A stretch of DNA of 64,000 bases from Blepharisma stoltei. Its lineage: Eukaryota; Ciliophora; Heterotrichea; Heterotrichida; Blepharismidae. The position numbers and the translations under genes were made by a program. The stretch lies in NCBI GenBank assembly GCA_914767885.1, contig CAJZBQ010000005.1, forward strand, positions 806,001 through 870,000, read 5' to 3'. A model generated the notes under the pieces. That model had not been told where the DNA came from. It did not search any database and worked only from the letters and a program-made list of their open reading frames with translations. Shown here in pieces: positions 32,780 through 44,429 of the stretch. Position 1 is the first letter of the stretch; each line of letters begins with the position of its first letter.

Positions 32780-34585
32780 TTATATTATCAATCTTGGCCT
32801 AGAAATTTTCCCAGCTTTTAGCCTTTCTAAATAATTTCTATACGATTTTTGTGCTAATTCTTCTTTATCCTTGAATTTTACTTTATTTTTTTCATTAGGG
32901 AAAAATCTGACTGCTATGACAGATTCAAGTTTATTGTCTTTTGATTCCATTTCCACTGTTGAGGATTCTACGCTTTGTTTTTTCTGTATTTTGCTGGCTG
33001 ATTTTTGTCTGCTATATTCAGTCCTGGAGCTTAGCATCAGAGTTAAGTCTTTTTTTGCTTTTAACGAAATTTCGTTGTCTTTTTCTATTAAAGCGGCGTT
33101 CATATCAATAAGAAGGTCGTTGATATTATCAGTGTTAATTTTTCCGAGAGTGGAACTGTACATTTTGTCACTGGTTTTGAAGTTTGATAAAGATGGGCGA
33201 GTAGAAATTAATTGAGTTTTTGCTTGCCTTGGGTCTGGAGAGTTAAGCTTGTGCTTGTAATGTCTAATGACATTATAAATATCATAGCATCTCTCACAGA
33301 CTTTTACATTTTCATACATCTTTTGGCCATGCAGCTGAGAACTCATGCAAGAGTCAAAACCAAGATTTTTAATAGTCTTTTTAAGAGATTTTTTAGATAA
33401 AAAGCTTTCTACCTCTAGATCTTGGATTTGGCCATTAATCGGCAAAAATTTTAGCCTGGATAATATTGACTGCCCAAGATATATAATATAAAGCGGCATT
33501 TCATATAAAACCAATTTTGGCAAAAACCGTCTTCTTTCTTTTTGCAGGTAATCTCCTGCTATGCCTAAGCGGACTTTATTTGCTTCATTTTTCCCATCCC
33601 ACGTATAAGCTAGTCTTATTGTTTTAAGCTAAATATTTTTTACAATTTCATCATAATTTACTTCAGGATCAGTCTGGTCATATTTTCCTTTCAAGTTATA
33701 ATTACAAAAATCACCTTGACATATCTTTTTTGACACAGATTTACTTCTCAAAATCTGTGTTGTGCTCTTGCTGACAGGTAGCCTTTTCATTACAGATGGG
33801 GATCTTTCTAATATTAATGAAGGCTTTAACGAGCTTGGGATTTCATAGACTTTGCATTTTCGTGTCCCCATAAATCATAGAGATCTTGTTTTGTCCAAAA
33901 TAAATAAAAATTCAGTCTTTTTGATCCGATAAGAAGTATTCCTATGCAATGCTTTCATTATACTGTCTGAGGATGTATCTAACTCATTACATAAATTTTT
34001 AGCAGTCAAATTGATTTTTTTGCCAGTTTTATCTTTTTTGACAAATCTCTTTATGTATCTACCGGATTCCAATTTTATTTTTACACAAATTTTATGTTCT
34101 GAGTCACCTAAGGTTGGGATTCACATTTGAATGGCATTTGGCCAGCTAATTAACTGCTCAAGAATAGTTGTGATTAGATAAGTTTTCGTTAAAGGCAAAT
34201 ATGAGCTTTCATTAATAAGGTGGCCAACCGTTAGCTCTTCTAAAAGTGGATCATTTTCATTAGGAAAATCATAAGGAGATAAAAAATGCTGCACAATTAA
34301 TTCTCTACTTGCCTCTTCTGTAGCTTTTTTAACTATTCCAGATAAAAACAATTAATTGCATAAATTGCGCATATTTTATAAAGAATTAATAATCATTAAT
34401 TTTATTGTTATCAATTTAGGCCAATATACATTATAATTCTCATCTGTATAAATTCATCGATATCCAGAAAGCTCTTCAGGATCAATAAAAACAGTATCCA
34501 AAATCCTGATTTTCAGCTGACAAATTGAAAGAGGCTTTCACAAGTTTTTTATAACCCATACCGAAGATTGCTCAATGCCAGTCAT
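32780..34585 (-). CDS. Conserved-looking protein of unknown function
   Basis: Start ATG 34585 (MTGIEQSSVWVIKN), stop 32780, 574 residues after removing a 66-bp IES and a 15-nt intron GTAAAAAATATTTAG that follows E-I. Five TGA-Trp codons. The N-terminal part looks like a beta-rich domain with a W-x-Y stretch. A middle region contains a Cys pair (CQGDFC). The C-terminal part has helices, another Cys pair (KVCERCYDIYN) and a basic end (RLKAGKISRPRLII). No family recognised. Divergent with RABGGTA; only 43 bp separate the two start codons. Confidence 0.6.
34345..34410. other. 66-bp IES
   Basis: Between TA 34343-34344 and 34409-34410. Contains TAA in the minus frame. Excision joins WPKLISGIVKKA. 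Short AT-rich insert without terminal repeats. Confidence 0.65.
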
Positions 34586-34628
34586 TTCACTAGTTATTTT
34601 TAATAGCTTTTTCGCCTTATTATAAAAT

Positions 34629-35912
34629 ATGCACTCAAGAAAGAAAAGGACACAGCCACCCACTCCAGAAGAGATCGCCAAGGAAAAGGCAAGGCTCCAG
34701 AAAATGCAGGAGCTCCACACAGCTGTGTTTGCCTCAATGGAAGCCCAGGATTTGTCAACTGACGCTTTTGATTTAACAACAAGAGCTATTCGGACCTCAT
34801 CAGATATTTATACATTTTTCAATTATCGTCGCCAAATTTTGCTGAAACTTTTTGAGGAAACCCCTGAAGACCAGCTTCCAGCTTTATTGAAAAAAGAATT
34901 AGACTTATTGGGCGGCATCATAAAAGAATCTCCAAAATCTTATACTTTATGGTTTCACCGACAATGGATTTTACAAAGGTGCAAAAATCTTACTGATATT
35001 ATGGAGAGGGAACTGAAACTGTGTGAGTATATGCTAAATAAGGATAATAGGAATTTCCATTGTTGGGATTATAGGACTTGGTTTGTGAAATTTGCGGGGA
35101 CTGAAAGTTTGCAGGATGAGCTTTTGTTTACTGATTCTATGATTTTAAGAGATTTTTCAAATTTTAGTGCCTGGCATTATAGAACAAAGGTAGTTAAACA
35201 GATTTATACAGGAGAAATTCCAGATGAGTTTGTTAGAAGTGAGCTGGGGAGACTGAAAAATGCTTATTTTACATGCCCAATGGATCAGAGCATATGGAAT
35301 TATCATAGGTGGCTGCTAAATCAAAAAGAGCCTATTATGATAACTGGGATATCTCCTAGAGAGTTCGAAGAAACACCCAAATGTTTTATTATTGGATTTT
35401 CCCATAATATCAAAGGAATTAATGAAAATTCTATTGGAGTTTCACAAGGCTGGGAGCCGCTACAGGGCACATGGGAGCCTTTATATACACAGCCATTTTC
35501 TTATATATGAAAATTCACCCCATCTCAGTCTGCACCTGGAGATATAGAATTCCGCTTAAGCCCTATCAATACAGAATTAACTGATATTAATGGTCATAAA
35601 AAATTGACATCTCTTCAATACAAGTTCAAGAAAACAGAAAATAAATCAGAATTTTCAGTAGAAGGACAAGAAGATGCCACATTTTTTGAAAGTGAGCTTG
35701 AGTCGATAGATGAATTGTTAAGAATTGAAGAAGACGATAGATCTCAAGCTGTGCTTAGAAAAGCTCAATTACTAGAAACCTTATCTTTTATGAATTCAGA
35801 AAAAGGCAATATTGATCAAATTATTGCTAGTTATCAAGAATTAATTAGAATTGACTATAGAAGAGCTCCATTTTACAGAGAGTCTTTGAGTGTGTATCTT
35901 ATACACCAATAA
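34629..35912 (+). CDS. RABGGTA: Rab geranylgeranyltransferase alpha subunit
   Basis: Start ATG 34629 (MHSRKKRTQPPTPEEIAKEK), 427 residues with one TGA-Trp at 35508-35510. It has five PPTA prenyltransferase repeats, each with the W-x-x-R signature: YTLWFHRQWIL, FHCWDYRTWFV, FSAWHYRTKVV, QSIWNYHRWLL, preceded by FNYRRQIL. With the beta subunit and REP it attaches geranylgeranyl groups to Rab C-terminal cysteines, such as RAB7 (20494) here. The C-terminal third replaces the animal Ig-like and LRR domains with a short helical region. Stop TAA 35910-35912. Confidence 0.9.
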
Positions 35913-35913
35913 A

Positions 35914-36144
35914 TATGCTTTTTTGCCTTGAGTGGCGCGGTACGGCGCCACTTCGGCAAGCTCCTTCTTCCAGTTGGCCGAGCCAACTCAGGTTGGTTCG
36001 GCCAACTAGAATTGACAAGTCTCCCCAAAAGGCCTCACTTGTCAATTCTCCAGTTGGCCGAACCAACCTGAGTTGGCTCGGCCAACTGGAAGAAGGAGCT
36101 TGCCGAAGTGGCGCCCATACCGCGCCACTCAAGGCAAAAAGCTA
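35914..36144. repeat. GC-rich palindromic element in the RABGGTA 3' flank
   Basis: TA 35914-35915; ends TATGCTTTTTTGCCTTGAG and CTCAAGGCAAAAAGCTATA. Long arms with GTGGCGCGGTACGGCGCC and GGCCGAACCAAC, all inverted. Begins 2 bp after the stop codon. Confidence 0.75.
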
Positions 36145-36170
36145 TAGCTTATATCACATTTAAATAAATT

Positions 36171-36293
36171 ATGTGTGAAGAGTGTTTAAATAAAGTATAT
36201 AACGCTATAAAAAATAAATCAGCCGAAAGCAGTCCTATAGTCAGCAGAAAAATGCTCGCCAAAATCCTAGGGTTTATAGATCTTAATCAATAA
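36171..36293 (+). CDS. Small ORF, uncertain
   Basis: ATG to TAA, 40 residues (MCEECLNKVYNAIKNK...). One CxxC. It sits between RABGGTA and the syntaxin gene. Better than random by composition, but nothing supports expression. Confidence 0.25.
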   Translation: MCEECLNKVYNAIKNKSAESSPIVSRKMLAKILGFIDLNQ

Positions 36294-36301
36294 GTAATCT
36301 A

Positions 36302-37047
36302 TTAACTATACGTGTACATTAATAAAAAAAATACCAAAAGTATCGCAGCTAGCAAGAATAATATTTTTTTGCAATTTCCATGCGATTTTTTTTGATATTC
36401 TTCTGCTTTATTCAGCTCCAGCACAGCTTGACCACTGTTTTCACTTGCATCATCTACATGATTTTCTATTCTGTCAAGTACCACCCCTTGCTCTTGTACG
36501 GTTTCTGCACAATATTTCATCATGTCATTGACCTCTTGTAAGCATTCTTCAATTTTTCCTAATTCAATCTGTCTGTCCCTTAATATATCTTCATCATATA
36601 CTTGAGCTTGTAGCTGTGCTTGCTGTTGCAAATTTTGATTAGTTGTTTGAGACTCATTGAACTTGTGCATTGATTCAAGAAGTCTGGAGAATTGTTTGGT
36701 GTATGTATATTTTATAATAAAAATAGCTAATAGTGGAATTATTTATAAAATATTATTTTTTATAAAGAAAATGGTATATCGACTAAAGCTTGCCGTTCCA
36801 TTTGCTCTCTTTTTGTTTGTGGCTTTAAGTTTTTCAAGATATTAATTGCTTCTTCTGTCTTTTTGCACTCTGATTTGAATAAGTCTACACCAGTTTGTGA
36901 ATACTCTCGCTGGACACGAGATACAGCCCTCTGTAGCTCTCTCATACAAGTTTTGACAATCTCTCCTTGTTGTTGGGAATTGCTTTCAAGAAGATAGGTC
37001 TAAGTGAAAAATACTCGCAAACCTCCTGGCTCTTTTCTTATTGACAT
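36302..37047 (-). CDS. Syntaxin (Qa-SNARE)
   Basis: Start ATG 37047. A 15-nt intron, GTATTTTTCACTTAG (37000-37014), and a 71-bp IES (36708-36778) are removed to give 219 residues. Helical N-terminal domain; then YTKQFSRLLESMHKFNES; then a SNARE heptad region (ILRDRQIELGKIEECLQEVN ... GVVLDRIENHVDDASE) with the central Gln layer; then one C-terminal transmembrane anchor (ILFLLAAILLVFFLLMYTY). Qa-SNAREs drive membrane fusion. The target membrane cannot be told from sequence alone. Confidence 0.85.
36708..36778. other. 71-bp IES in the syntaxin gene
   Basis: TA 36706-36707 and 36777-36778. Stop codons inside. Excision joins ALVDTYTKQFSRLL. Confidence 0.7.
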
Positions 37048-37078
37048 CTTATGGGATTATTGATAAATTAGATATAAA

Positions 37079-39312
37079 ATGGATGCAGCGTATTTTAGAT
37101 ATTTTAGCGGAAACCAAGTGGATCAGATTAAATTACTGGAAATGCAGGCTGAGTATCTTCGATATTTAGCGTCGTGCTATGGTGGAAATGCTCCTATCTT
37201 GCAGTATCCAATCCAGCCTCAACAAGTTTCTAATGGAAATATTCCAAATTTTCAAATAAACTGTGCTGAGTTTTTTTCAGAAAAAATTAAATATTGATGC
37301 ATAATTTTCTATTTAAATTAGCATATACATTTTTATACAAACCAATATATTTGTAAAAAGAGAATAAATACAGAAATTAAATCCTCTAAAGAGACTGTAA
37401 ACACAAAAGTTCCTATAGCCCAAGAATATTCAAAGGAGACTGAAAACAAAGAGAAACCAACTCTAGGCTCTAGATCACAGATAGAAATACCACCATTAAC
37501 TTTTTCGAATAAAGAATCAACTGAGATTCCACAAGTAAAAGAAAATAAGCAACCTGAATTGGCTAATGAGGAAGAAAGTAGCCCTATAAATGACAAGAAA
37601 ATTGGAACAAAAGCAAGTAATCGGAGATATTTATCTAATCCTGATGATGTTCCCATTAAACCTATAGCAAAATCATTTGAAAGCTTGCTTGAAGAAGAAA
37701 TGAAGAAGCTGAGAGAACAAGAAAATACGGCAGAAGGTGAGGCAGAAGGTGAACAAAAGCCTAAGCATCAATTTTTAAAAAAAGGAAGCAAAGTAAAGCA
37801 AATTATAGCAGCTGAAAAAAGCCATGAGGAACAAGAAAAGAGTGAAAATTTAAACTTAGAAGAAGCCAAATCTATTGAAAAAAGTGAAATTGTTGAAGAA
37901 AGAAAAGAAGAAAAACCTATGGAAGTGCCAATAGAAAATCCTGATGAAGTAGCAGCACTTAAAGAAGAATTTTCCAACAAATTAAAAAATTTGGAAAAAG
38001 AAATGGACTATTTCAAAAGAGAAAATGCAAAATTAAAGAAATTAGCAAAGGAATTGGAAGAGAAAAAAAGTGTAATCGACAAAGAAATGCATGAATTCGA
38101 TTAGATTATTAGATTAGTTAGATTATAATGGGTCTCTTAGGATTATATCAGCCCTTCTCCTTACTAGCTGGTTTTACTCTCAAGTGGCTTTAGCATTAGC
38201 GTCCAACACTAGGCCACTTTTATATGTCGATGTCACAAAAAATGGTGATGTAGCCAAGTCTCTCGGGGAGACTCACCCGACAAAATTTTTGTCTGGTCTA
38301 CGGTACGGACTCCCTTAACCCATGATAGTGCTCAGAGTACTGATGAAGCGCCCAACATGTCTTCTTCTGGGCTAACTTCCTTTAACAGCGCATATTGCTT
38401 CCCAGAAGTGTGAGCCGACTTTACGCTCTCTGTCTCATCGTCACGGGCCGGGATAAAAAGCTTTTCATGGTGTCCTGACTGACAAAACCGACCTATTAAC
38501 CACTCACCGTGTTTTAAAAAGTGCATGAATTCGAAGAATTCAAAAAAAGAGAAGAAATCAAGCTTATTAAGTGGAAAAATAAAGAAATGGAAAAACTTAA
38601 AAAGGAAAAGGAAGCAATAACCAAAGCGAATATAAAAAAAGAAAATGAAGAAGTTGAAAGGTTGAGAGAAACTCTAAAAAGATTAAATCAGTCCGTAAAA
38701 GATCAAGAAATTCGCCACAAAATCGAAACAGACAAACTTAAAGCACAAATTGAAAAAATTTCTAAAAAATCAGAAATTAAGCCAATTTTAAAAAATCCGC
38801 GCAGGGAGTCAAAAACTGATAGAGGTAGCCTTTCAGTTAATGAAAAGATTATCATTTCCAAACCATCTGCCTCTGAAAATAACTCTATAAGCCAAGAAAA
38901 TTCGATCGAAAAAACTCCAAGAAATTCACCTTCAGACAGCCATATAAAAGTAATTTCTTTCAGCAATGGAACTAAAAAAGAAATTCACCCTGATGGCCAC
39001 TCAGTGATTTACTTTATAAATGGTGATATAAAAACTGCTTTTCCAGATGGGAAATCAATTTATTTCTTTTGTGAAGCCAATACAGTCCAAACTACATTTG
39101 CTGACGGGGTTCAAGAATTCAAATTTCCCAATGGACAAGCTGAAAAACACTATCAAGATGGGACCAAAGAAATCAATTTCCCTGATGGAACAATGAAGTG
39201 TATTTATCCTAATGGTGAAGAAAAATGCATATTCCCTGATGGGACTATACAAAAAATTTGTGCAAATGGAGAGAAATTGATAACACTTCCTGATGGAAGA
39301 AAAGAAATATAG
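37079..39312 (+). CDS. SAS4: Centriole protein SAS-4/CENPJ (CPAP)
   Basis: Start ATG 37079; stop TAG 39312; 581 residues after removing a 54-bp IES and a 421-bp retroposon with one duplication copy. A short conserved-looking patch (PIKPIAKSFESLLEEEMKKL) is followed by about 200 residues of coiled coil. The C terminus is a G-box/TCP10 domain, a single beta-sheet of repeated N/D-G-x strands: NGTKKEIHPDGHSVIYFING, DIKTAFPDGKSIYFF, GVQEFKFPNGQAEKHY, NGEEKCIFPDGTIQ, LPDGRKEI. The G-box binds STIL/Ana2. SAS-4 builds and lengthens basal body walls, which fits a heavily ciliated cell. Confidence 0.85.
37294..37347. other. 54-bp IES in SAS-4
   Basis: TA 37292-37293 and 37346-37347 with TAG inside; length is a multiple of three. 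Excision gives KIKYICKKRIN. Other nearby TAs could also be used. Confidence 0.5.
38101..38521 (-). mobile_element. SINE-like retroposon in SAS-4 with 13-bp target duplication
   Basis: 421 bp between two copies of TGCATGAATTCGA (38088-38100 and 38522-38534). The tail, read on the minus strand, is a run of TAATCTAA-type repeats at 38101-38130. GC-rich. Precise removal joins KEMHEFEEFKKREE. The duplication contains no TA. Confidence 0.85.
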
Positions 39313-39324
39313 CACCTGCAATTA

Positions 39325-39509
39325 TATAGTGTGCTCTTGTGCTAGCTCTTCCCTGCAATTGGCTATCTGGCAAGTCATCTAAAGGTGACAAGTCAACTCT
39401 AAGTTGACAAATACTGAAAGAAAGATCAACTTGGAGTTGATATGCTACCTTTAAGCGACTTGTCGGACTTACAAGTTGAAGGTAAAGAGCTAGGCAAGAG
39501 CACGCTATA
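39325..39509. repeat. Palindromic element 3' of SAS-4
   Basis: Ends TATAGTGTGCTCTTG and CAAGAGCACGCTATA, inner arms TAGCTCTTCC/GGTAAAGAGCTA and GACAAGTC blocks. Starts 13 bp after the TAG. Same end type as 10703 and 24846. Confidence 0.7.
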
Positions 39510-39792
39510 TGCGTGAAAGCACCATAATAACAGCTGAAGGAAAATGTGTAAATGTAGGGAATGCTCAAGAATCCTTATAAATTAATATGTGTTTTGATAA
39601 TTAAAAAAATTCAAATATCAGAGCGGGTTTGGTATCTTAGACATATATAGTAAATTTTAGTGAATTAAGATGTTGACTTTTGATTTTTGAGAAAATCAGC
39701 TCTAAATTATAAGAATTTAAGTGTTTACATTAAGATTTATCCAGATTTATGCTAAAATGATTTGACCAATATATTTAACCTTTTACAAATCT

Positions 39793-40176
39793 TTAAACTA
39801 AATTACTCCTATCAAAAGGACACACATCAATCTTTTTCAAGCATCCCCCGCACACAACATGCCCACATCTCAATGTCTCAGTCGCTTTTTCAGCATAGCA
39901 TATTAAGCAAGCATTTTCAATTTCTTCAATCTTAAACTGCTCTTCTGCTGCTTTAAGCTCTTCATCTCTATCCCTTTCAATCTGTTCTTTCTTTTCTCTC
40001 AATTTGGCTATTTCTTCCTCAATTTCATAAATCATAGGATCATAATAACCCCTTATAGATTCCACTTTCTTATCTTTTTTTTGCTTCATAATTTGCTCTA
40101 GTGTAACATTCGGTGCTTTTTTGGGTTTCGGAACATATGAGATTACAGGGGTATCTAATTCAAACCTCCAAGCCAT
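39793..40176 (-). CDS. RING-finger protein (likely E3 ubiquitin ligase)
   Basis: 127 residues, intact. Residues 1-45 are basic; 46-88 are coiled coil (EEIAKLREKKEQIERDRDEE); residues 90-127 are a C3HC4 RING at the very C terminus: CLICYAEKATETLRCGHVVC, then GGCLKKIDVCPFDRSN. All eight zinc ligands are present. Coiled coil plus terminal RING suits a dimeric E3. Its start codon faces the divergent TPR gene at 40202 across about 25 bp. Confidence 0.8.
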   Translation of the reverse strand: MAWRFELDTPVISYVPKPKKAPNVTLEQIMKQKKDKKVESIRGYYDPMIYEIEEEIAKLREKKEQIERDRDEELKAAEEQFKIEEIENACLICYAEKATETLRCGHVVCGGCLKKIDVCPFDRSNLV

Positions 40177-40201
40177 TTCAAAATTATTTCATACAATTAA
40201 A

Positions 40202-41813
40202 ATGAACAAGAAGAAAAGATTTTATAGTGTAGGAGAGCTAAAAGAATACATCAATGATTTATTTGCAAAAGCAAAAAAATTCCATGAAATGCCAGGATTT
40301 AGGAACAATGATGCCTGCAAAAGTTATAAACACTTGATAACTATCTGTAATTCTCTAGCAATCGTGTTTATGCAGTATGATCTCATCCAGGAGTCCTTAA
40401 CTTTTCTAAAAATTTCAATGGAAGTTGACAGTCTGCTTGTCAAGTATGGAAACATTTTAGAAAAATTCTGACAAGGAAGGCTGGTTATGTACAATAATTT
40501 TGCGTATTTATATCACAAGGCAAATCAAAACCAAGACTGCTTAAAAAGTTTGTATGAAGGCCATAGCTTGATGGTGAGTATGAAAGATATGGGGATAAAT
40601 TGTGTGCCTGATTTATACATTTCTTCGAATTTGATGACTTTTATGTGTTTATGGAAAATAAAAAGATTTAATGAAGCTGGTAGTTATTTAGAAAAAGCTG
40701 CAAATATGGTCAATAATGTGATTAAAGGGATCAAAAAGTCAAAGCTGTCTAGTCTCAGTGCCCAGAATTTGTATGGGATTGTTGTCATGGGCAATGCTGG
40801 GCTTGCAGCTAAGCTTGATAATAATTTTGATAAAGCTATCAATATTTGTCAGGAAGGGCTACAAGTACTTAGCAGTGACGATATTTTAGCAAGACCACTT
40901 ATATGTGATTTAATTCAAGATTTCCATAGAGAAAAGCACTCAAAAAATGATAAAGACTGACTAATTACGAAAGAATTTGAAAACATTTTATTTATCACCA
41001 CATTTGTGCCATTTATCAGTCCAAATACACCTCTGATAGACACAAATGAGCTAGAATTAGAAAAATCTAAAGCAAGAATCAGCGTTTTAGGAGAAGAAAT
41101 CAATACTTTTATAGATTCTGACATAGAAAATGTCCCAGAAACCAGGGCAAATCTGCCAAAGCCATATGCACACATCATGAATAATATTCTGTCAAAAAGA
41201 AAAAGTCAGCAAGAAGTCCCTAGACAGTCAGCAAGCACTTCTCCTGGCAGAGGAAAAATAAGGCCTAGCACAAGAGAAGGGATTAATCGTCCATGGTGAG
41301 AGAATGAAAAATTTATTGAGCAAATCGTAAATCCTGAGAGTAGAAATAGCAAATCTAGATACCCTAGTGAGCCAAGGGTAAGAAAAAGCATTCCAAGGCC
41401 ACAATCTAAAGGAAGTAATGAGAGCCGGAAGTTTACTCCAGGAAATTCAGAAATTTATGAAAATTCCAATAGGTTTAACTTTTTGAGCCCTCATTTAAAT
41501 CCTGCTCCAATAAGAAATTTATTCTATTTTAAGAAATTTTGACATCAAAAATATTTATGAATATTGATTATCAATTCTCAATGACAAGCGATTAATTATT
41601 TAAATAAGCATAGCTTCAAAAAGAGATAAAGATATTGGAAAACATATTATGGTAGAATTCAGCCCAGCTAGACATAATTTAGGAGATCAGATCCCAATTG
41701 AATTTTTGCCAGTTCCACCTATAAGAAGAAATGATCCTTATTCTATGATGCCTGGATCAGGATATAGCAGTGGGAGATACAATATGATTCTTGAGAGATC
41801 AAGCCATTTGTAA
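40202..41813 (+). CDS. TPR-like helical protein with disordered tail
   Basis: Start ATG 40202 (MNKKKRFYSVGELKEYIND). Three or four TGA-Trp codons and one 91-bp IES (41522-41612); after removal exactly 507 codons. Helical pairs like ICNSLAIVFMQYDLIQESL, YNNFAYLYHKANQNQDCLKS and GIVVMGNAGLAAKLDNNFDK look like TPRs over residues 1-260. The rest is basic, Ser/Pro-rich and disordered, with many potential phosphosites, ending RYNMILERSSHL. Similar in layout to the TPR gene at 4759; possibly the same ciliate-expanded family. Confidence 0.6.
41522..41612. other. 91-bp IES
   Basis: TA 41520-41521 and 41611-41612. Contains TAA and shifts frame. Excision joins APIRNLASKRDKD. Confidence 0.6.
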
Positions 41814-41904
41814 TTTTATTTGAATCAAAATAAACACATTTTATAAATTAATTATAAATAATTATAAAACCATTTAAGATTTATTATTTTAAGTGAAAAC
41901 AGCT

Positions 41905-42594
41905 TTAATGAGCTCTTAATAAGAAATTTTGCCTTATTAATGTCCCGCCTTCTATAGAAATTTCATCGAGCTCTCGTAAAAAAGGTTGTAAAACAGCACT
42001 AGAAAAATTATAAAATCCTTGCTCACTTGTGAACTCTTCTATATTATCATCTTGCTTGCTTGGTGCCCAAGGGTTTCTAATGAATCTAAAATACAGTTTA
42101 TCTCTCCATTCAGCTTTTTGTAGAGTATAGTGGATACTTTTTGATGCGATTTTTTCATATTTCCCTGTATATCTATCAAAAACTAATTTACGAATAGTTA
42201 AATGCGGATCATACATAAAATCATAATGATTGCTATAACTGGCATTTTCTCTTACTAAAGTCAGGTGAAGTTCTAAAAGTCCTAAAAAATAGCTCGATTT
42301 AAAATAAGGCAAAACTATGGTTGACCCACTACTCGTATCTTGCTCTATCGCTAGATTTTTCTTTACTAAACTAATCCCAATATCTCTTGCAATTTCAAAA
42401 GCAAGAAAAATATCATCTCATCTTAAATTTTCTGGAGTCTCTGGCAAGTCTTCTATATCCCTAATATCAAATTTTGTTTTTGGACTTTTAAAGCTTCTAT
42501 TGTTTACTGGGTATTTTACTTGAGATCATTTATTTTTTAATTGCATTGGGTGAGCAATATACCCAAACTCTCATAAAGCATTTTCATTAATCAT
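41905..42594 (-). CDS. Unknown protein with Trp-rich motifs
   Basis: Start ATG 42594 (MINENALWEFGYIAHPMQLK), 229 residues, three TGA-Trp codons (NALWEFG, NKWSQVKYP, LRWDDIF). No membrane segment. Two motifs look conserved: KWSQVKYPVNNRSFKSP, and DPHLTIRKLVFDRYTGKYE. The middle (FFLAFEIARDIG-like helix) may be enzymatic, but no family is recognised. Intact, with no insert. Confidence 0.55.
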
Positions 42595-42634
42595 TATAAA
42601 AATCAATAGAAGCCTTAATTATTTTCTTTATTTT

Positions 42635-44114
42635 TTACACTTGGCTTGGCGGCGCGGCTTCTCGAGCTGGCTCATTTTCTTCATGCTTTTCTGCTTCATC
42701 AATCAATCTATTTTTCATCTGTATGGATTTTACGCTAAAAGAAAACACAATGTACATAATCCCCAATATGATATTTGCTAACTCCCCCCATCCTTGATCG
42801 AACGATTAACTGTAAAAATTCCTAAAAATTGGGGAAATTAGAACGATTTTCATATCATGCAAATTTTTATATGTATAAAAATATATTAGTTAGCAAAAGC
42901 TTGGGAAGATGTACCTAATGAAGTTGTTTTCAGAGACTTTGAGACGAAAGAAAGCTACGGAATCAACCATCCGAAGTGATTTAGTCATTAGCCTAGGCTT
43001 AAAAGCTCAATAATCTATAAAATAGAGATTCTTTAAAATTTTTTAAAAAAAAAATTTAATTTAATAAGGAACAAATAAAAATTTATATAGTTTAAAGGGG
43101 TAACTAATAAATCAAAATATTGGTATTTTATGAAATTAATTCAATTTTTTGCTGTAAAAATAATTATTAAATACTCTTAACCCTCTTATTTAAAAGTAAA
43201 TAAAAAAACATATATATATATATTTTATTTTATATATAAAATATTTTTCCTAACTCCCCCCCCCCCCCTCCGTGAGCGAACAAAACCATTAGAAAAATCG
43301 CCATTTTTTGACCAAAAAACCCACCCTCCGTGAGTGAACAAAAATTTTTTTAATAGAAAAAATTTTAATGGAAAAAATTTTGATATATAAGTGATAATTA
43401 GTATAATGAAATCTAGAGCTAATTCTGTTTTAATTTTTAAACAAATTGCGTTTTAAAACATAAATTTTGCAAATTAAATTAATATTTGCTTCCCAATTTT
43501 TGCAAATTAGGATTTTTTTAAATTTCGAAAAAAATATTTTTTATAAAATTTATATATAAATTTTTTTTTAAAAAAAAAAATTAACCCCCCTCCGTGAGCG
43601 AACAAAATTTTTTTGTTCGCTCACGGAGGGGGGGGGGAGTAAACATTTTTTTTTTAACCCCCATCCTTGATCGAACGATGGCGAGCCGTTCGATCAAGGA
43701 TGGGGGGAGTAAAGAAATTAGAAGTTGATACCACTCTGAGTATGAAAAAGAAATTGTCCCCATGCTAAATAGAGCTTACAATATGAAATAAAGCCCTTTT
43801 CCGAAGTATTTTTTCAGGAATGAGAAATATTTCGTGATATGTGGTATTGGGAATTCACCTAGAATTGCTAGAATGCCGAACAGAATATAAGGTCGCTTAT
43901 TATAAATAGCGTTTTTTAATGATAAATATAGAATTTATAATAATTTTTTTAAAGGAGTATAATATAACGCCATTATAAATTGAATGAATGATCCAATATC
44001 GTCAAAGTAAACGTAAACCATAACACCAAGAATTATCATCCCTAGCCCACACAGTACGCTAAAAATTTTCATCAGCAGAGTGAACCTTTTATCATCTAGT
44101 GATTGTCCTACCAT
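42635..44114 (-). CDS. Four-pass membrane protein (COPI-associated/TVP-like)
   Basis: Start ATG 44114 (MVGQSLDDKRFTLLMKIFSV). After removing a 60-bp IES (43905-43964), a 15-nt intron GTAAGCTCTATTTAG and a 931-bp nested MITE block, 157 residues remain. Four hydrophobic helices: IFSVLCGLGMIILGVMVYVY, PYILFGILAILGEF, KGLYFIFMGTISF, ANIILGIMYIVFSF. The cytosolic tail is acidic (DEAEKHEENEP). Size, helix spacing and the short NKRPYILFG loop resemble the COPI-associated (PF08507) and yeast Tvp families of Golgi membranes. Confidence 0.6.
42779..43709. mobile_element. MITE family B containing a nested MITE A, inside a CDS
   Basis: Outer TA 42779-42780 and 43710-43711. Outer ends carry ATCCTTGATCGAACGA. 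A complete family A element (43251-43639) sits in the AT-rich right part. Excising the whole 931 bp restores ISLANIILG. Confidence 0.9.
43251..43639. mobile_element. MITE family A nested in MITE B
   Basis: 389 bp, TA 43251-43252 and 43640-43641, all four CCTCCGTGAGYGAAC motifs intact. It is therefore younger than the B element around it. Confidence 0.9.
43905..43964. other. About 60-bp IES
   Basis: TA 43903-43904 and 43963-43964. In-frame TAA inside. Excision gives MALYNKRPYIL. Neighbouring TAs make the exact edge uncertain by a few bases. Confidence 0.55.
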
Positions 44115-44429
44115 TTTATTATGATTATAGGTCCTGTTTTTGCAGAGCCTAAGACAAGCCAGAATAAATCTAAAATTTAAATATTTTTTGGATTTTTTGT
44201 TATAAAATTTAAGATAAGGTTTTACACAGAAAAAACTATATGAGAATAGTTTTATTAATCTAGCTTTGATTTTATATGAATAGGATGAGGTGATCTTATA
44301 TCATTTTATTTCGAAAATAATAAAGTTGAGCAACATATAAAATATTTTAATAATTAGTTTTGGAAAGATATTTTAACGGATTTTTAGCATAGACTACTGT
44401 CTTAATAATTTTAAGTACTTAAAATTTAC

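Noticed and set aside
35899..36163. Paired plus and minus ORFs
   Set aside because: Palindromic element 3' of RABGGTA, read from both strands.
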